Positions 22,919 to 32,381 of a stretch of DNA of 64,000 nt are shown one piece after another; the stretch's first letter is position 1; the number at the start of each line of letters is the position of its first letter. The translations under genes were made by a program, and so were the position numbers. Source of the stretch: Isoetes taiwanensis (taxonomy: Eukaryota; Streptophyta; Lycopodiopsida; Isoetales; Isoetaceae); contig JAJEKV010000034.1 of assembly GCA_021234155.1 (NCBI GenBank), positions 9,189,614-9,253,613 of the forward strand. The letters run 5' to 3'. The notes under the pieces were generated by a model that was given only the letters and a program-made list of their open reading frames with translations, was not told the DNA's origin and made no database searches.

Positions 22919-25372
22919 GTGTTCTTCCTTCTAATACTTCTGTTTCAGGATCAAACTAATTCCGAGGGTCAATTTAGAGTGCAAGTGCCAAAAGAATGCC
23001 TGCCTTATAGGAATAAGTTCACTTGGAAGCAACCAATAGATGAAGATGCATTGCGAGCTTCTGGAGCCATGAATATAGACCTCTGGGCTAAAGGCCAACT
23101 GTATCCATGTGATCCTTTCAGTCGAGCCCATCCAAACTTCCACTCTGCATCCGGTCTTATTGAATTTGCTTGTAAGGGACAGCAAGGGTTACTAGGTTAC
23201 TGTAATAATTTGGTTAATGGTAATACTGATCCACATTTGCGTGCCATGTATAACCACTTGTATGGATTCAATTGCAAAGTTTTATCGATGTTAATCAGCT
23301 CCAACAGCTGAACTATTTTTACGTCTCAACAATGCCGCAAGCTCAATGAATTGGAGGTAGAAAATCAGAAATTGGTGATGAGATGAATGCACCTGCGACA
23401 AAAGGAATGAAGAGGGTTGCGCAAGAAAAAATGATTCCCTTCTACAAGCGGGTCAAACGCTTGAAAAGAACTCCACCGGGATCGGGGAGAAGGCAAAAAA
23501 CCTGAAGCCCATAAATATATTAGCCCCTGGGGGTGGAGGCTCAAAAAAAAGGGTCATGGCTATTAAAAAGCTTGTTGATCCAAATCTTGCAGAAGAAAAT
23601 AAGAGAAAACCTGCTAATATTGCCGGTTTATTAAAGAAATTAGTTACTAAAGATGATGTATTGAGAATGTTAAAGCTTCCTGGTAGCATTCAACTTAGGA
23701 AAGTCGTAGTACATCAACCATGCGTGAGTTGGGGAAACAGTCAAACCTCGAAATCGATTAAAGAACTGTGTGACAATGTCTAATAAGTAGGCAAGCTTAT
23801 ATTGCTTTGTTCAAATGCTTGCAGGATGGCCTTAAACAACAAGGCATTACCAAAACTATTCTACTACCAAGGATGACTAGTGTGAGGACTTGTAGGTCAT
23901 CGAGAAACAGACAAGTGCAAGAGCTTCTTGGTGATATGTATCAGCTGACCAGCAGTGTCAACTTGGATACATTGGCATCCTATACCAAAGGTAAGAAGAA
24001 GTCGAAGTTTGGTGATACTTTCTGCCTTAATGAAAATAACAATTCTTTGGATAGACTTAACTAGAATGCTTCAGCTTTTGGTTCGATTTTATGATATGAA
24101 GGTAGAAGAGTCTTACCGGCAAACTAAGAATTGTTTTGAAGCTGGATGAAATGGAATTGGTGAAAGGCGAGAAGTACGAGGGGTTTCACCGAGTCTAATG
24201 AAACGAGCTTTGAATACAGGGGAATGAAGAGTCAAATCTAGATGGTAAGTTTTCCGTCCAAATCGAAGATCACATTTGGTGGGTTGGTTTATTTCACGCA
24301 CTGCAGGAAAATCACGCGATAATCTTTGAAATGGGTTTTGATCAAACACCCATTCCCACAATGATTGCCTCTCACGGAATCGGAGAAAAAAACTTGCGCC
24401 TCCCTGGATATGGTGAGTCACGAGGTTGAATGGCATCTTCTTTGCCCAGATTTGAAGACAATAAAATACATGTACGTAATGAAGCATGGTGCTGGTAAGA
24501 CTACTCATGCTTGTCCCTACCGCCTCTATGCAAGAAGAGATTCAGCTGGATTGGACAAGAGTACATTAGACTGTGTCCAGGATGAGCCACCAAATAGAGA
24601 AGAGAAGGACACAACCTTGATGCCAATTCGCCAATTCTGTTAAGAAGAGTACACATATGCACCCTTCATGCTTTCTTGAGAACATAGACAAGATGGTTTA
24701 CATGAGTATCCCGTTTGCTTGGAATAAATCACCCCAAAGCTCTAGGGAAGCTGCCATGCATGAAGTTGAAAAGGTGCTATCTAATGTGGGACTTCATGGT
24801 GGGCACTACAAAATATTTCAAGATCCAAAGGTATCCCAAGCAAGGTTCCCCGAAACCCAAAAGATGGGTGGTCCAAAGGCTAAGAGGTTTTGCCTCCCCG
24901 CGAAAGAGAACTTATCCGTGTTTGGGAAGCTTACAAGGATCTTATTGCAGTGAGGATGATCGAAAATGATCGTGGGCGATCACGCTGAAGAAAATCAAGG
25001 CATGGCGAGGATTTCTCCAGACCGGTAAAGGAAATGCGTAGAAAAAGGTAGTGCGGGGAAAATGATGTTGCCAAATTCCGTGAGGCAACATCACAAACTT
25101 CACTAAGTCTTTCCCCGACGGCATGGGGTGAGGCCAATTTGACTCACTATGTCCATATTCTGTTCGCACATAGCGTGTGGTTTGTCAGGGAATATGGAAG
25201 CCTGGGAATTTGGAATACACAGGGAATGAAGAAGTCCCATAAGCAAGCAAAGAATGCATTCTTCCGTTTCACTCAACACGAGGTTCGGTTAAAATTCCTT
25301 GCGGCAGATGTGTCAATGGTTTTGAAAGGATCGCGTGTGCAAATGGGTGAAGAAATCACGGAACCGAAGTGA
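22919..25372 (+). pseudogene. Decayed unknown gene, possibly the element's transposase
   Basis: Plus-strand coding text scattered over three frames. It starts after a possible acceptor at ~22950 with VPKECLPYRNKFTWKQPIDED, then IDLWAKGQLYPCDPFSRAHPN and LVNGNTDPHLRAMYNHLYGF. Later parts include KKLVTKDDVLRMLKLPGS (23556-23783), LTSSVNLDTLASYTKGKKK (to 24064), EVEWHLLCPDLKTIKYMYVM and KHGAGKTTHACPY (24365-24643). The end is REYGSLGIWNTQGMKKSHKQ, AKNAFFRFTQHEVRL (25139-25372). The last block resembles the N-x-G-x-E-x-S-H-x-FFR ending seen in some transposon proteins of animals and algae, but I cannot name the family. Stops and frameshifts make it non-functional. It converges with the minus-strand block. 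Confidence 0.4.
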
Positions 25373-25619
25373 ATCAACACTTGCTAAGTTGTTTAGACAA
25401 AAAACCCAGCGGGAAAAAAAAAGAGGGAAGCTTGGTATAAGTCCGCAGCTGTTGAGCGATCAAGGGAGTAGAGATCAATGAGATGTAGGCAAGGCAAAGG
25501 TTATGTCCGTATTGAGAGCTCTTGATAACGTCTCTACTGTAAAAGAGTTGGTTTATTTATCAGTTCGATAATGCTCAGTGTGCGAAATGCTGTATTGTAA
25601 GTAAATTGGATGCATGTAC

Positions 25620-26005
25620 TGCGCGCCGCGGGCCCGGTGTCGAAAAATATGGGGCCGTAACTAAAACCGATCCGCGTATTTAAGCACCGTAGCCGCGGTG
25701 CGAAAAATAAACCCCTTCAATAATTTGTAATCGAAATCGATTTACGCGACCGTGGCGACGGTGCGAAATATGGGCCTGTAACTAAACTGGATCCACGTAT
25801 TTCGCACCGTAGCCACGGTGCGAAATAGGCCCTTCAATAATTTATAACTCAGTCGATTTCGCACCGTGGCTACGATGCGAAATAGGCCCTTCAATAATTT
25901 GTAACTGAGTCGACTTCGCATCGTGGCTACGATGCGAAATAGGCCCTTCAATAATTTGTACCTGAGTCAATTTCGCACCGTGGCTACGGTGCGAAATATG
26001 GGCCA
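25620..26005. repeat. Palindrome array 1 (57-bp period)
   Basis: About six copies of TTTCGCACCG-N6-CGGTGCGAAA. The last four are exactly 57 bp apart (TCG at 25802, 25859, 25916, 25973). The spacer reads TAGGCCCTTCAATAATTTGT and is specific to arrays 1 and 2. The array lies between the convergent ends of the plus-strand remnant and minus-strand gene A. Confidence 0.9.
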
Positions 26006-26009
26006 GTAA

Positions 26010-26078
26010 CTAGAGAATATTAACATATTAGAGAACATATTAACATATTAGAGAATATTTAGAGAACATATTAACACG
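26010..26078 (+). repeat. AGAGAATATTAACATATT short tandem repeat
   Basis: Four imperfect copies of an AGAGAAYATTAACATATT unit next to array 1. Confidence 0.7.
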
Positions 26079-26161
26079 GTATCATATGAATTATTTATGA
26101 TAGATAGCAAAGGTTACTAAAGACCACGGCAGTATGTCCCTAGTAACCTTCCCCTAGGTTC

Positions 26162-26752
26162 CTAACCCCTTCCCCTTTCCATTCCCCCGCGAGGGGTAAC
26201 CCACGCAGCTGGGTTAGGAAACCAGAGCTCACGCGTATCCCAACCTGATTCTTCCCACCATATGGGGTACCTAGTCATTAGAAAAAGTAATTCCACATGA
26301 TGATACTCATGGAAAAAGAGCGGACCCAACTCCACAAAGTTGTTGTACTCGTTGTAGTACGTCCTAATAAGGCCATACATCTGTCCCTTACAAATTTCAT
26401 GAATGAACTCTGATATGTATTGATCCAGAGAGTGTGCTAAATAACCAGCACGAAGAAGAGGCCTGAACTGCTGTAGCATCTCGTCCAGATAAGGAGGGGG
26501 TTCAAGAATTCCCCTCATTGCAAGTCTCCTATAACATTCAGATGGATTAATTTCCATCAGTGGCTCATGACCACAATCAAATCGCTCCAGAATGAAGTTG
26601 ATCAACTCCATTGCAAGCTCCTTGGTGGGACTGTGGTGCAACCTCCACTCCAAGAAATGGTCAAATAGCTCATCAGTTTTAGGCCGCACAGAATGCCTGG
26701 GGCATGCTTGCAGGCCTTCTGGAGTAGCCCAGGGAGGATTGGGTCCAATCAT
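26162..26752 (-). CDS. Unknown protein A of the duplicated pair
   Basis: A 196-residue open frame starting at the ATG at 26750-26752; the upstream in-frame extension has no ATG and is simple repeat. It aligns over its first ~110 residues with protein B (27896-28243): PWATPEGLQAC / RWADPEYLQAC, PTKELAMELINFILERFD / PTTELARQLINFTIDRYT, then EINPSE / EINSSQ, and ILEPPPYLDEMLQQFRPLL / LLEPPSDLEDRLEQLKDML. The C-terminal part (IWWEESGWDTRELWFPNPA) has a weak counterpart in separated frames at 27738-27920. It is not recognised; no catalytic motif is visible. A CT-rich leader (GA-rich on plus) lies upstream. Confidence 0.5.
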   Translation of the reverse strand: MIGPNPPWATPEGLQACPRHSVRPKTDELFDHFLEWRLHHSPTKELAMELINFILERFDCGHEPLMEINPSECYRRLAMRGILEPPPYLDEMLQQFRPLLRAGYLAHSLDQYISEFIHEICKGQMYGLIRTYYNEYNNFVELGPLFFHEYHHVELLFLMTRYPIWWEESGWDTRELWFPNPAAWVTPRGGMERGRG

Positions 26753-26774
26753 TTGCAAAAGCAAGCAAGGATCA

Positions 26775-27110
26775 CTGACGGCGCAAGGAACAAGGAGCAG
26801 AGCAAGGAACAAGGAGCAAGAAGCAAGGAAGAAGACCAAGTAGCAAGGAACAAGGATCAAGATCAAGTAGCAAGAAGCAAGGAACAAGGAAGATCAAGGA
26901 GCAAGAAGATCAAGGAACAAGGAAGACCAAGTAGCAAGGACCAGGAAGATCAAGTAGCAAGGAACAAGGATCAAGATCAAGTAGCAAGAAGCAAGGAACA
27001 AGGAAGATCATGGAGCAAGGAAGCAAGGAACAAGATCAAGTATCAAGATCAAGAGCAAGGAACAAGACCAAGTAGCATGAAGTAGCACGAAGATGAAGGA
27101 GCAAGAAGCA
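26775..27110 (+). repeat. GA-rich minisatellite upstream of gene A
   Basis: Tandem AGCAAGGAACAAGGA / AGATCAAGTAGCAAG units, almost free of pyrimidines other than C and T in fixed positions. On the minus strand it is a pyrimidine-rich leader just 5' of gene A. Confidence 0.8.
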
Positions 27111-27119
27111 AGGATCACG

Positions 27120-27235
27120 ATCAATTAGCAAAGAACACGGAACACAAGGTGAGAAGTGAAAGCAAGGTGAGAACACGAGAAGTGAAAGCAAGGTGAAAAC
27201 ATGGAACAAAGGTGAGAAGTGAAAGTAAGGTGAAA
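27120..27235 (+). repeat. GTGAGAAGTGAAAGCAAG tandem repeat
   Basis: Four imperfect copies of an ~18-30 bp GTGAGAAGTGAAAGCAAG unit continuing the purine-rich tract. Confidence 0.7.
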
Positions 27236-27344
27236 GAATTTATAGATACGAATCCAATAATGTTGAAGTATAATACTAATACTGTTGAAGTATAATACCA
27301 AGAAAGTTGAAGAATAATACCAATAATGCTGAAGTATTATACCC

Positions 27345-27540
27345 TTTGGTGGTGGCGAAATAGGCCCTTCAATAATTTGTAACTGAGTCGATTTCACACC
27401 GTGGCTACGGTGCGAAAGATGGGCCTGTAACTAAACTGGATCCACGTATTTCGCACTGTAGCCACGGTGCGAAATAGGCCCTTCAATAATTTGTAACTGA
27501 GGCGATTTCGCACCGTGGCCACGGTGCCGAATATGACCAC
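27345..27540. repeat. Palindrome array 2 (57-bp period)
   Basis: Three full copies plus one partial copy of the 26-bp palindrome, at 27394, 27451 and 27508 (exact 57-bp steps), with array 1-type spacers. Confidence 0.9.
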
Positions 27541-27895
27541 AAATAAAACATTCACATGAGAAAATACAAGGAAAATGGTAGAAGAAATCATTCAATTACA
27601 CTAAAAGTGTAAGATTGCCAAGATAATACATGATAATATGAGGATGTTACTTAATTACACGGAAATCACTTGCTTATATACTTAATTTCTATGAAAATCT
27701 TTATACCAGTTTATACACATATTCCAATGGAGTATCTTTACCTGTGATATGTACGTATTATGTGCTGTGTGCTATGTAGCCATAGGTCACGTGTATCCCA
27801 AGGAATTGTATCCCAGGTGCGGCTTACCAATATCCACAAAAGATTTGTAATGGAAGTTCTAAAGTTCAATGAGGATATAAATCCTATTCTTCTCA

Positions 27896-28243
27896 CTAGT
27901 AGGAATGACCAGAGGCACATGAGTAGGCCATGAAACCATGGAAAAGCATGTCCTTCAACTGTTCTAGCCTATCTTCTAAATCTGAGGGGGGTTCAAGAAG
28001 TCCCAAAGCACTTAGAGTGAACCTTGCTTGACTCGAATTGATCTCCTCCAGTGGAGGGAGATGACGAGTATAGCGATCGATGGTGAAGTTGATCAGCTGC
28101 CTTGCAAGCTCTGTGGTTGGACCGTGACGCCATCGATGCTCCCAAAAGTTGCAAAAAAAGTCATCAAAAGTGCACGTATTTCTTCCGCATGCTTGCAGGT
28201 ATTCCGGATCAGCCCAGCGAGGATGTTCTTGCAAAGTTACCAT
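27896..28243 (-). CDS. Unknown protein B of the duplicated pair
   Basis: Open frame of 115 residues from the ATG at 28241-28243 (starts MVTLQEHPRWADPEYLQAC); the extra upstream residues have no ATG. It is paralogous to protein A as listed there, sharing LQAC, the ELxxxLINF helix, EIN and the LEPP motif. The end AYSCASGHSY departs from protein A. Further A-like text (ISSLNFRTSITNLLW, DTRDLWL) continues at 27738-27890 in another frame, so an intron or frameshift is likely. No known domain recognised. Confidence 0.45.
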   Translation of the reverse strand: MVTLQEHPRWADPEYLQACGRNTCTFDDFFCNFWEHRWRHGPTTELARQLINFTIDRYTRHLPPLEEINSSQARFTLSALGLLEPPSDLEDRLEQLKDMLFHGFMAYSCASGHSY

Positions 28244-28254
28244 TTGCAAGAAAT

Positions 28255-28395
28255 TAGTGGAGCAGACAAGAAACAACTAGTGGAGCAGACAGGGAGGCAA
28301 GGAGCATGCAAGAAAGGAGCAGACAGTGAGGCAAAGAGCAACAAGAAGCGGACAGGGAGGCAAGGAGCATGCAAACAAGAAGCAGACAAAGACAA
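28255..28395 (+). repeat. GA-rich repeat upstream of gene B
   Basis: Units of GGAGCAGACAGGGAGGCAA and GGAGCATGCAAACAAG. The position 5' of gene B mirrors the purine-rich leader of gene A, though the units differ. Confidence 0.7.
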
Positions 28396-28578
28396 TGAAG
28401 GCATAGATGCCTATTTAAAGAGAAACCAGGTATATATGCTATATACGTACATTATATTTACATGTGTATTTTGTACATTATGCTCGTATGTATAACCAAT
28501 AATGCTGCTACAGCGCATGTCAATAATTTTGTTCGATATAAGTACGGCTCCACTCAATGCAGAAGGCATCCATTTGCT

Positions 28579-28863
28579 ATGTCTCGGCCTGATTATTCTT
28601 ATTACAGGGGGTCTATCTTGCCTCCTCGTCCCGAAGATATGGACTCCATTACTTGCACTATGACATATAATGATCTTTATAGATGTTCTCAGAGGGGTAT
28701 CCCCCTTGATCCCTGGCTGGAAGGAGTAGCAGAGGGTCGAAATCGTTCTTCTGGAGGGTTTTATCGTATTGTTATCCACCTTTGGAGGGTTCCAGAGCGT
28801 CGCGTCTATGAGATTAATCGCATCACTCAACTACTTGCTCATGATGATCCCGATTGCGAATGA
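28579..28863 (+). CDS. Small unknown plus-strand protein
   Basis: Open frame of 94 residues from the ATG at 28579 (MSRPDYSYYRGSILPPRPED) to the stop at 28861-28863, with MDSITCTMTYNDLYRCSQRG and FYRIVIHLWRVPERRVYEIN. Composition looks coding and the frame is uninterrupted, but I do not recognise it. It is the only plus-strand open frame in this part of the element and is divergent from gene B. Confidence 0.35.
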   Translation: MSRPDYSYYRGSILPPRPEDMDSITCTMTYNDLYRCSQRGIPLDPWLEGVAEGRNRSSGGFYRIVIHLWRVPERRVYEINRITQLLAHDDPDCE

Positions 28864-29065
28864 ACTTCTGCATTCATATATGCTATGCCTCTTATATGAG
28901 TTCTAAGTATATGCTATGCCTCTTATATGAGTTATAAGTATGCAACCATAAGTGATACATGTGATCCGTCTATTTACCGCACATTTTCAATTTGGAAAGC
29001 TCTTGGCCATTTTCCTTACATGTAGATTCTAAATTCAGTTCAGCATTCTCTTCGCAGTGTGTGGA

Positions 29066-29215
29066 ATATTCTGTTTTGCACCGTAGTCACGGTGCGGAAT
29101 TGCGCCCTCCAAAAACTTTGGAACTACTATTTTCGCACCGTGGCCACGGTGCGAAATAGACCTTCCCACAGAATGTGGAATAGTCATTTTCGCACCGTGC
29201 CCACGGTCAACACTA
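29066..29215. repeat. Palindrome array 3 (57-bp period)
   Basis: Two full and one partial copy of the palindrome, at about 29076, 29133 and 29190 (57-bp steps). The spacers (GCCCTCCAAAAACTTTGGAA and similar) are unlike those in the other arrays. Confidence 0.85.
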
Positions 29216-29339
29216 GTAGATAAATACACAGCCGCAATAAATAGAATACCAAATAATTACAGATAAATATAAAACACTCATCACGATAAATATTAAAACA
29301 CTCATATATTAACAACCAAAAAAGGGTTACAAAAGGATG

Positions 29340-29930
29340 CTAAGGGAGGCATCCACGGAAGTATCTAGCTAAGGCATAGTCCCTGTCCTGCACAGTAACA
29401 CGTCCTCTGTGCACACAACAGCGGACACTGTCCTCAAAGAGGCTAATTAGATGAGCCTCTGCTGCCTCTTGCAGTATGTCCAAGGCCTCTGCTTGGATTC
29501 TATTCACCTCCTCCTCCACAATCGGGACGAAGTCTGGTGCTCTGTTTCTCCTCTTCCTCCTTGATTCCTTCCTCCTCTCAATAATTTCCTGCATCTCGTA
29601 CCTGACCATTATAGCGAAGGCAAGCTTGGGAATCAGAGGCTGGGTGCGTGCCTGCCAGTACCTAATCTCCCTCAAAGCCTGAGTGCCAGGAGGAGCACCC
29701 TTTATCTTCTCAGGGCCACCATATCTAACACTAGGCTCCCCTTCCTTAGGCTTCCGCTTATTCCCAAACTTATCTGTCTCCTTGGCTGCATCTCTCTCAG
29801 CTTGTCTCCAACTAGGAACAAGCTTAGGAGGCTTTGCCGGGTCAGATTTCTTCGGCGTGGATTTCCGCTGGCGCCGGGGAATGGGCTTCCTAGTACCAGT
29901 TCCACTAGAACTGGCCTTTCCGTGATCAAC
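29340..29930 (-). CDS. Divergent histone H3-fold protein
   Basis: Reading from a possible AG acceptor at 29931-29932, 196 codons are open. The N-terminus is an H3-like basic tail (GTRKPIPRRQRKSTPKKSD). Then comes PGTQALREIRYWQARTQPLI followed by PKLAFAIMVRYEM, matching H3's PGT-ALREIR start, αN and α1. Next is an extra basic/acidic insert of about 25 residues (RRKESRRKRRNRAPDFVPIV). The end is ALDILQEAAEAHLISLFED, CCVHRGRVTVQDRDYALARYF and RG, matching α2, loop 2 and α3 of H3. No ATG precedes it in frame (TAG at 29931-29933), so an upstream exon is required, perhaps the DUF8039-like segment at 30172-30753. It is too divergent to be a core H3; a CenH3-like or selfish-element histone is possible. 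Confidence 0.75.
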   Translation of the reverse strand, partial: VDHGKASSSGTGTRKPIPRRQRKSTPKKSDPAKPPKLVPSWRQAERDAAKETDKFGNKRKPKEGEPSVRYGGPEKIKGAPPGTQALREIRYWQARTQPLIPKLAFAIMVRYEMQEIIERRKESRRKRRNRAPDFVPIVEEEVNRIQAEALDILQEAAEAHLISLFEDSVRCCVHRGRVTVQDRDYALARYFRGCLP

Positions 29931-29941
29931 CTAATCCTGCT

Positions 29942-30050
29942 GAGCATCTTTGGTTCTGGCGATCGTCTTTGGATCGGTGATCTTTGGTCCGCTGATCTTT
30001 GCTTGATCATCTTTGGACCAGGTGATCTTTGGTCATCTTTGCACTTCCAT
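29942..30050 (+). repeat. GATCTTTGGTC minisatellite
   Basis: Six or seven copies of a 15-19 bp unit around GATCTTTGGTCCG in the gap between the H3-like exon and the upstream DUF8039-like segment. Confidence 0.7.
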
Positions 30051-30171
30051 AATCTGGTGCTGCCCTTGCTCCCCCTCACCACTGCCAAATATTTCGGAAT
30101 GCAGTGATGGTCCCAACGTCATAGACGAGGGGGTTACCTGATTCAATAGCCACTGGGCACCATGGCCCTGG

Positions 30172-30753
30172 TCAACCTGCCACACCACTTGGATGAGAAG
30201 AAGCCCCGGGTTTAATCATGTAATCGATCTCATTTATCAAGAACTGGAATGGCCGTGCCTCCATGCCGGACATGGATGTCATCAACCTGGGCCACATGAC
30301 GTATGACCCGACGGCTTCCTCTACTGTCTCCGCTCCAGGGGTGGGGAAGGGCAGACTGGCTGTTGGATCCAGAGCTGTGTCCACTGATACCACAATACAG
30401 TCGTCTGGAACTGGAATATTGTGGCAGACAGTGGCCTCACGGAAAACTCCTTCCCCAACAACATTACCGGCGCTCAGCAAGGAGACCCGAGTAGGAATCA
30501 CGTTTGGGTTTTGGAAATATTCGTCCACACTATTATTAATAGTGTGGACGACATTTCCGAGGCTTTGCCCGAACCCTTCTGGAAGGACATTCTCATCTAC
30601 GTCCATCTGCTGGCTTGTGATCGGAATAACTGTCTCGGTCTCTGTGATGGTAATAGCAGTCTCGGCGCTGCTAGTAATGACCTCCTCAACATTCTGGCGC
30701 TGGTCAAGCGCCTCATTTTGTGGGATTTCAGAGGTAGCGCCTTCCATGGACAT
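30172..30753 (-). CDS. DUF8039-like segment protein
   Basis: Open frame of 193 residues with a true ATG at 30751-30753 (MSMEGATSEIPQNEALDQRQ). The N-terminal 90 residues are acidic and Thr/Glu-rich. Residues ~95-165 read NVVGEGVFREATVCHNIPV, CIVVSVDTALDPTASLPFP and EEAVGSYVMWPRLM. That spacing (cysteine-His, V-x-VD, then a G-x3-V/I-x-WP end) resembles the DUF8039-type module known in plant CACTA-transposon proteins. This is pattern memory only. It starts 85 bp from palindrome array 4. It may splice to the H3-like exon downstream. Confidence 0.5.
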   Translation of the reverse strand: MSMEGATSEIPQNEALDQRQNVEEVITSSAETAITITETETVIPITSQQMDVDENVLPEGFGQSLGNVVHTINNSVDEYFQNPNVIPTRVSLLSAGNVVGEGVFREATVCHNIPVPDDCIVVSVDTALDPTASLPFPTPGAETVEEAVGSYVMWPRLMTSMSGMEARPFQFLINEIDYMIKPGASSHPSGVAG

Positions 30754-30834
30754 GAGCGGATTTTAGCAAGGGAAAGAAATTCAAATAAGCAATATTGTCT
30801 GTACCGATCCGATAAACCCGTAGACTAAAAAATG

Positions 30835-31075
30835 TTTACAGTAGCCACGGTGCGAAATCGGGCAGTCTAAAAACTGCCGACATCCCGTTTTCGCACCGTA
30901 GCCACGGTGCAAAATAGGGCAGTCCAAAAACTGCCGACAGCCTGTTTTCGCACCGTAGCCACGGTGCGAAATATGGCAGTCCAAAAACTGCCGACAGCCT
31001 GTTTTCGCACCGTAGCCACGGTGCAAAATCGGGCAGTCCAAAAACTGCGGACATCCTGTTTTCGCACCGTAGCCA
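30835..31075. repeat. Palindrome array 4 (57-bp period)
   Basis: Three full copies and two half copies of the palindrome at 30891, 30948, 31005 and 31062 (exact 57-bp steps). Each spacer holds a second hairpin, GGCAGT-N6-ACTGCC. Frames such as HRGYGAK repeats are array artefacts. It lies directly upstream of the ATG at 30753. Confidence 0.9.
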
Positions 31076-31326
31076 ACATTAAAGAATACCTAACATATAC
31101 ATCTAACAAGGATTTATTGCTGACATTGAATTCTAACAATTAATGAATATCATAAATGAACATTCATACAAAAGCAATTTCGTCATATGAAAACAATTGA
31201 TACATTATAGAAAAGACAATTTATAGAAAAGACATTATATTAATACAAAAGTTTTTTAAGTACATTTTCTTTTCTTGGCATCAGGGCCTGGAGTACCCGA
31301 ATCAAATTCTTCTAAGTCCTCTTCTT

Positions 31327-31740
31327 TTACAGATACAATATGTCAGGGTCCTTCTGTGCACAGGACAAGCGCAGTGTTTCCTTGTCCGCTCCACCCAAGC
31401 CTAGAGCTGCTTTATTTGCAAGGACAGAGTACATTTTGAAGCCCCCGAAGATATACATTGCAATAGCCCTATCTACCGCTACCACTCGATCATAGTTTGA
31501 GGCTAGGGGCACGTGGTTGCCAGCTACTTAAGCTTGAGGACCTCCTGTACTCCAGATGGACTATATTTATTGTGAAACACAATAATTTCCCCCTTGTAAA
31601 GGTAGCCCATATAATGTGCAATACTGGCGTCCCGACCTAGGGTGACTCTCTGATGCCTTGCACAGAAGTCATCAATAAATAACTCCCCGCATAAAAAGAA
31701 ACATCGATTCAAGAAGAAATAAAAAATGAAACCAGATAAA
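31327..31740 (-). pseudogene. Unrecognised coding fragment in two frames
   Basis: Minus-strand text LFIDDFCARHQRVTLGRDAS and YLYKGEIIVFHNKYSPSGVQ (31524-31700) continues after a frame change at ~31515 as NYDRVVAVDRAIAMYIFGGF and LANKAALGLGGADKETL (31327-31512). The two look like one protein separated by a frameshift or small intron. No domain recognised. It is part of the same-strand block of the candidate element. Confidence 0.35.
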
Positions 31741-31887
31741 TACCTCTCTTTTGTCCCATTCGACAACAGCTGGGTTTGTTATTTTGAAAGAGGACTTCGA
31801 CATCTCACGTTCTATGAATCTTATTTATCTTTGTATATCTTTAATGTTTGAAGAGCTAGCAGCTTCAAATTTGACATCTTTCACGCT

Positions 31888-32270
31888 TCATACCACATCT
31901 TCAGCTTGCTGCATGACAATTTCAAATGCATCCTCTGGAGGTATTGAGGATCTATCATAAGTCACATCCTCCATCATTTGTCTGGGGACATCAGTCTCAA
32001 AGTCTATAAGTCCTCCCAGGCCTACAACATGCGCATATATCTGGCCCAATATCTTGTCTTCTCTCAACCCTGTCACTTCAGATATGTCCGGCAGCAACAA
32101 GTATGGTTTTCCACCTACATGGATGGGATATGCTTCTGATAGTCTCCAAGTAGACAATTTTTTCTCGGAGACCTCCTCTTCCACAACCTCGATCTCCTCA
32201 TTTTCCAGTGCGAGCTTCTCTTCCTCAGGATCTATCGGCTCCTCTACTGGTGAGGCGAGGCGCTCGCTTT
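31888..32270 (-). CDS. Unknown acidic protein exon
   Basis: Continuous minus-strand frame. It begins with an acidic stretch (SPVEEPIDPEEEKLALENEE, IEVVEEE) and continues LSTWRLSEAYPIHVGGKPYL, LLPDISEVTGLREDKILGQI and VPRQMMEDVTYDRSSIPPED. It ends EIVMQQAEDVV at a stop overlapping a possible GTATG donor. No in-frame ATG was identified at its beginning, so it is probably an internal exon. Not recognised. Confidence 0.4.
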
Positions 32271-32381
32271 GAGCGACACACTTGAAGAAGAACCGGCATC
32301 TTTGCTTGGCTTAGTGTAAATCATGTATGTCTTTGAACATGATATCTAGGCCGAAAAAACTTTCCTTCCCTCTTGCCCGCA

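Noticed and set aside
26752-26887. Hydrophobic N-terminal extension of protein A (signal-like)
   Set aside because: No ATG in the extension, and it is the reverse strand of a GA-rich minisatellite, so the Leu/Phe/Cys/Val text is repeat translation.
30835-31075. CRISPR-like array (regular repeats and spacers)
   Set aside because: Spacers within one array are nearly identical rather than unique, the repeats are long palindromes, and the context is a plant nuclear genome.
30836-31143. Open frames with HRGYGAK / FAPWLRCEN repeats on both strands
   Set aside because: The 57-bp period is a multiple of three, so the palindrome array stays open in many frames. This is translation of a repeat.
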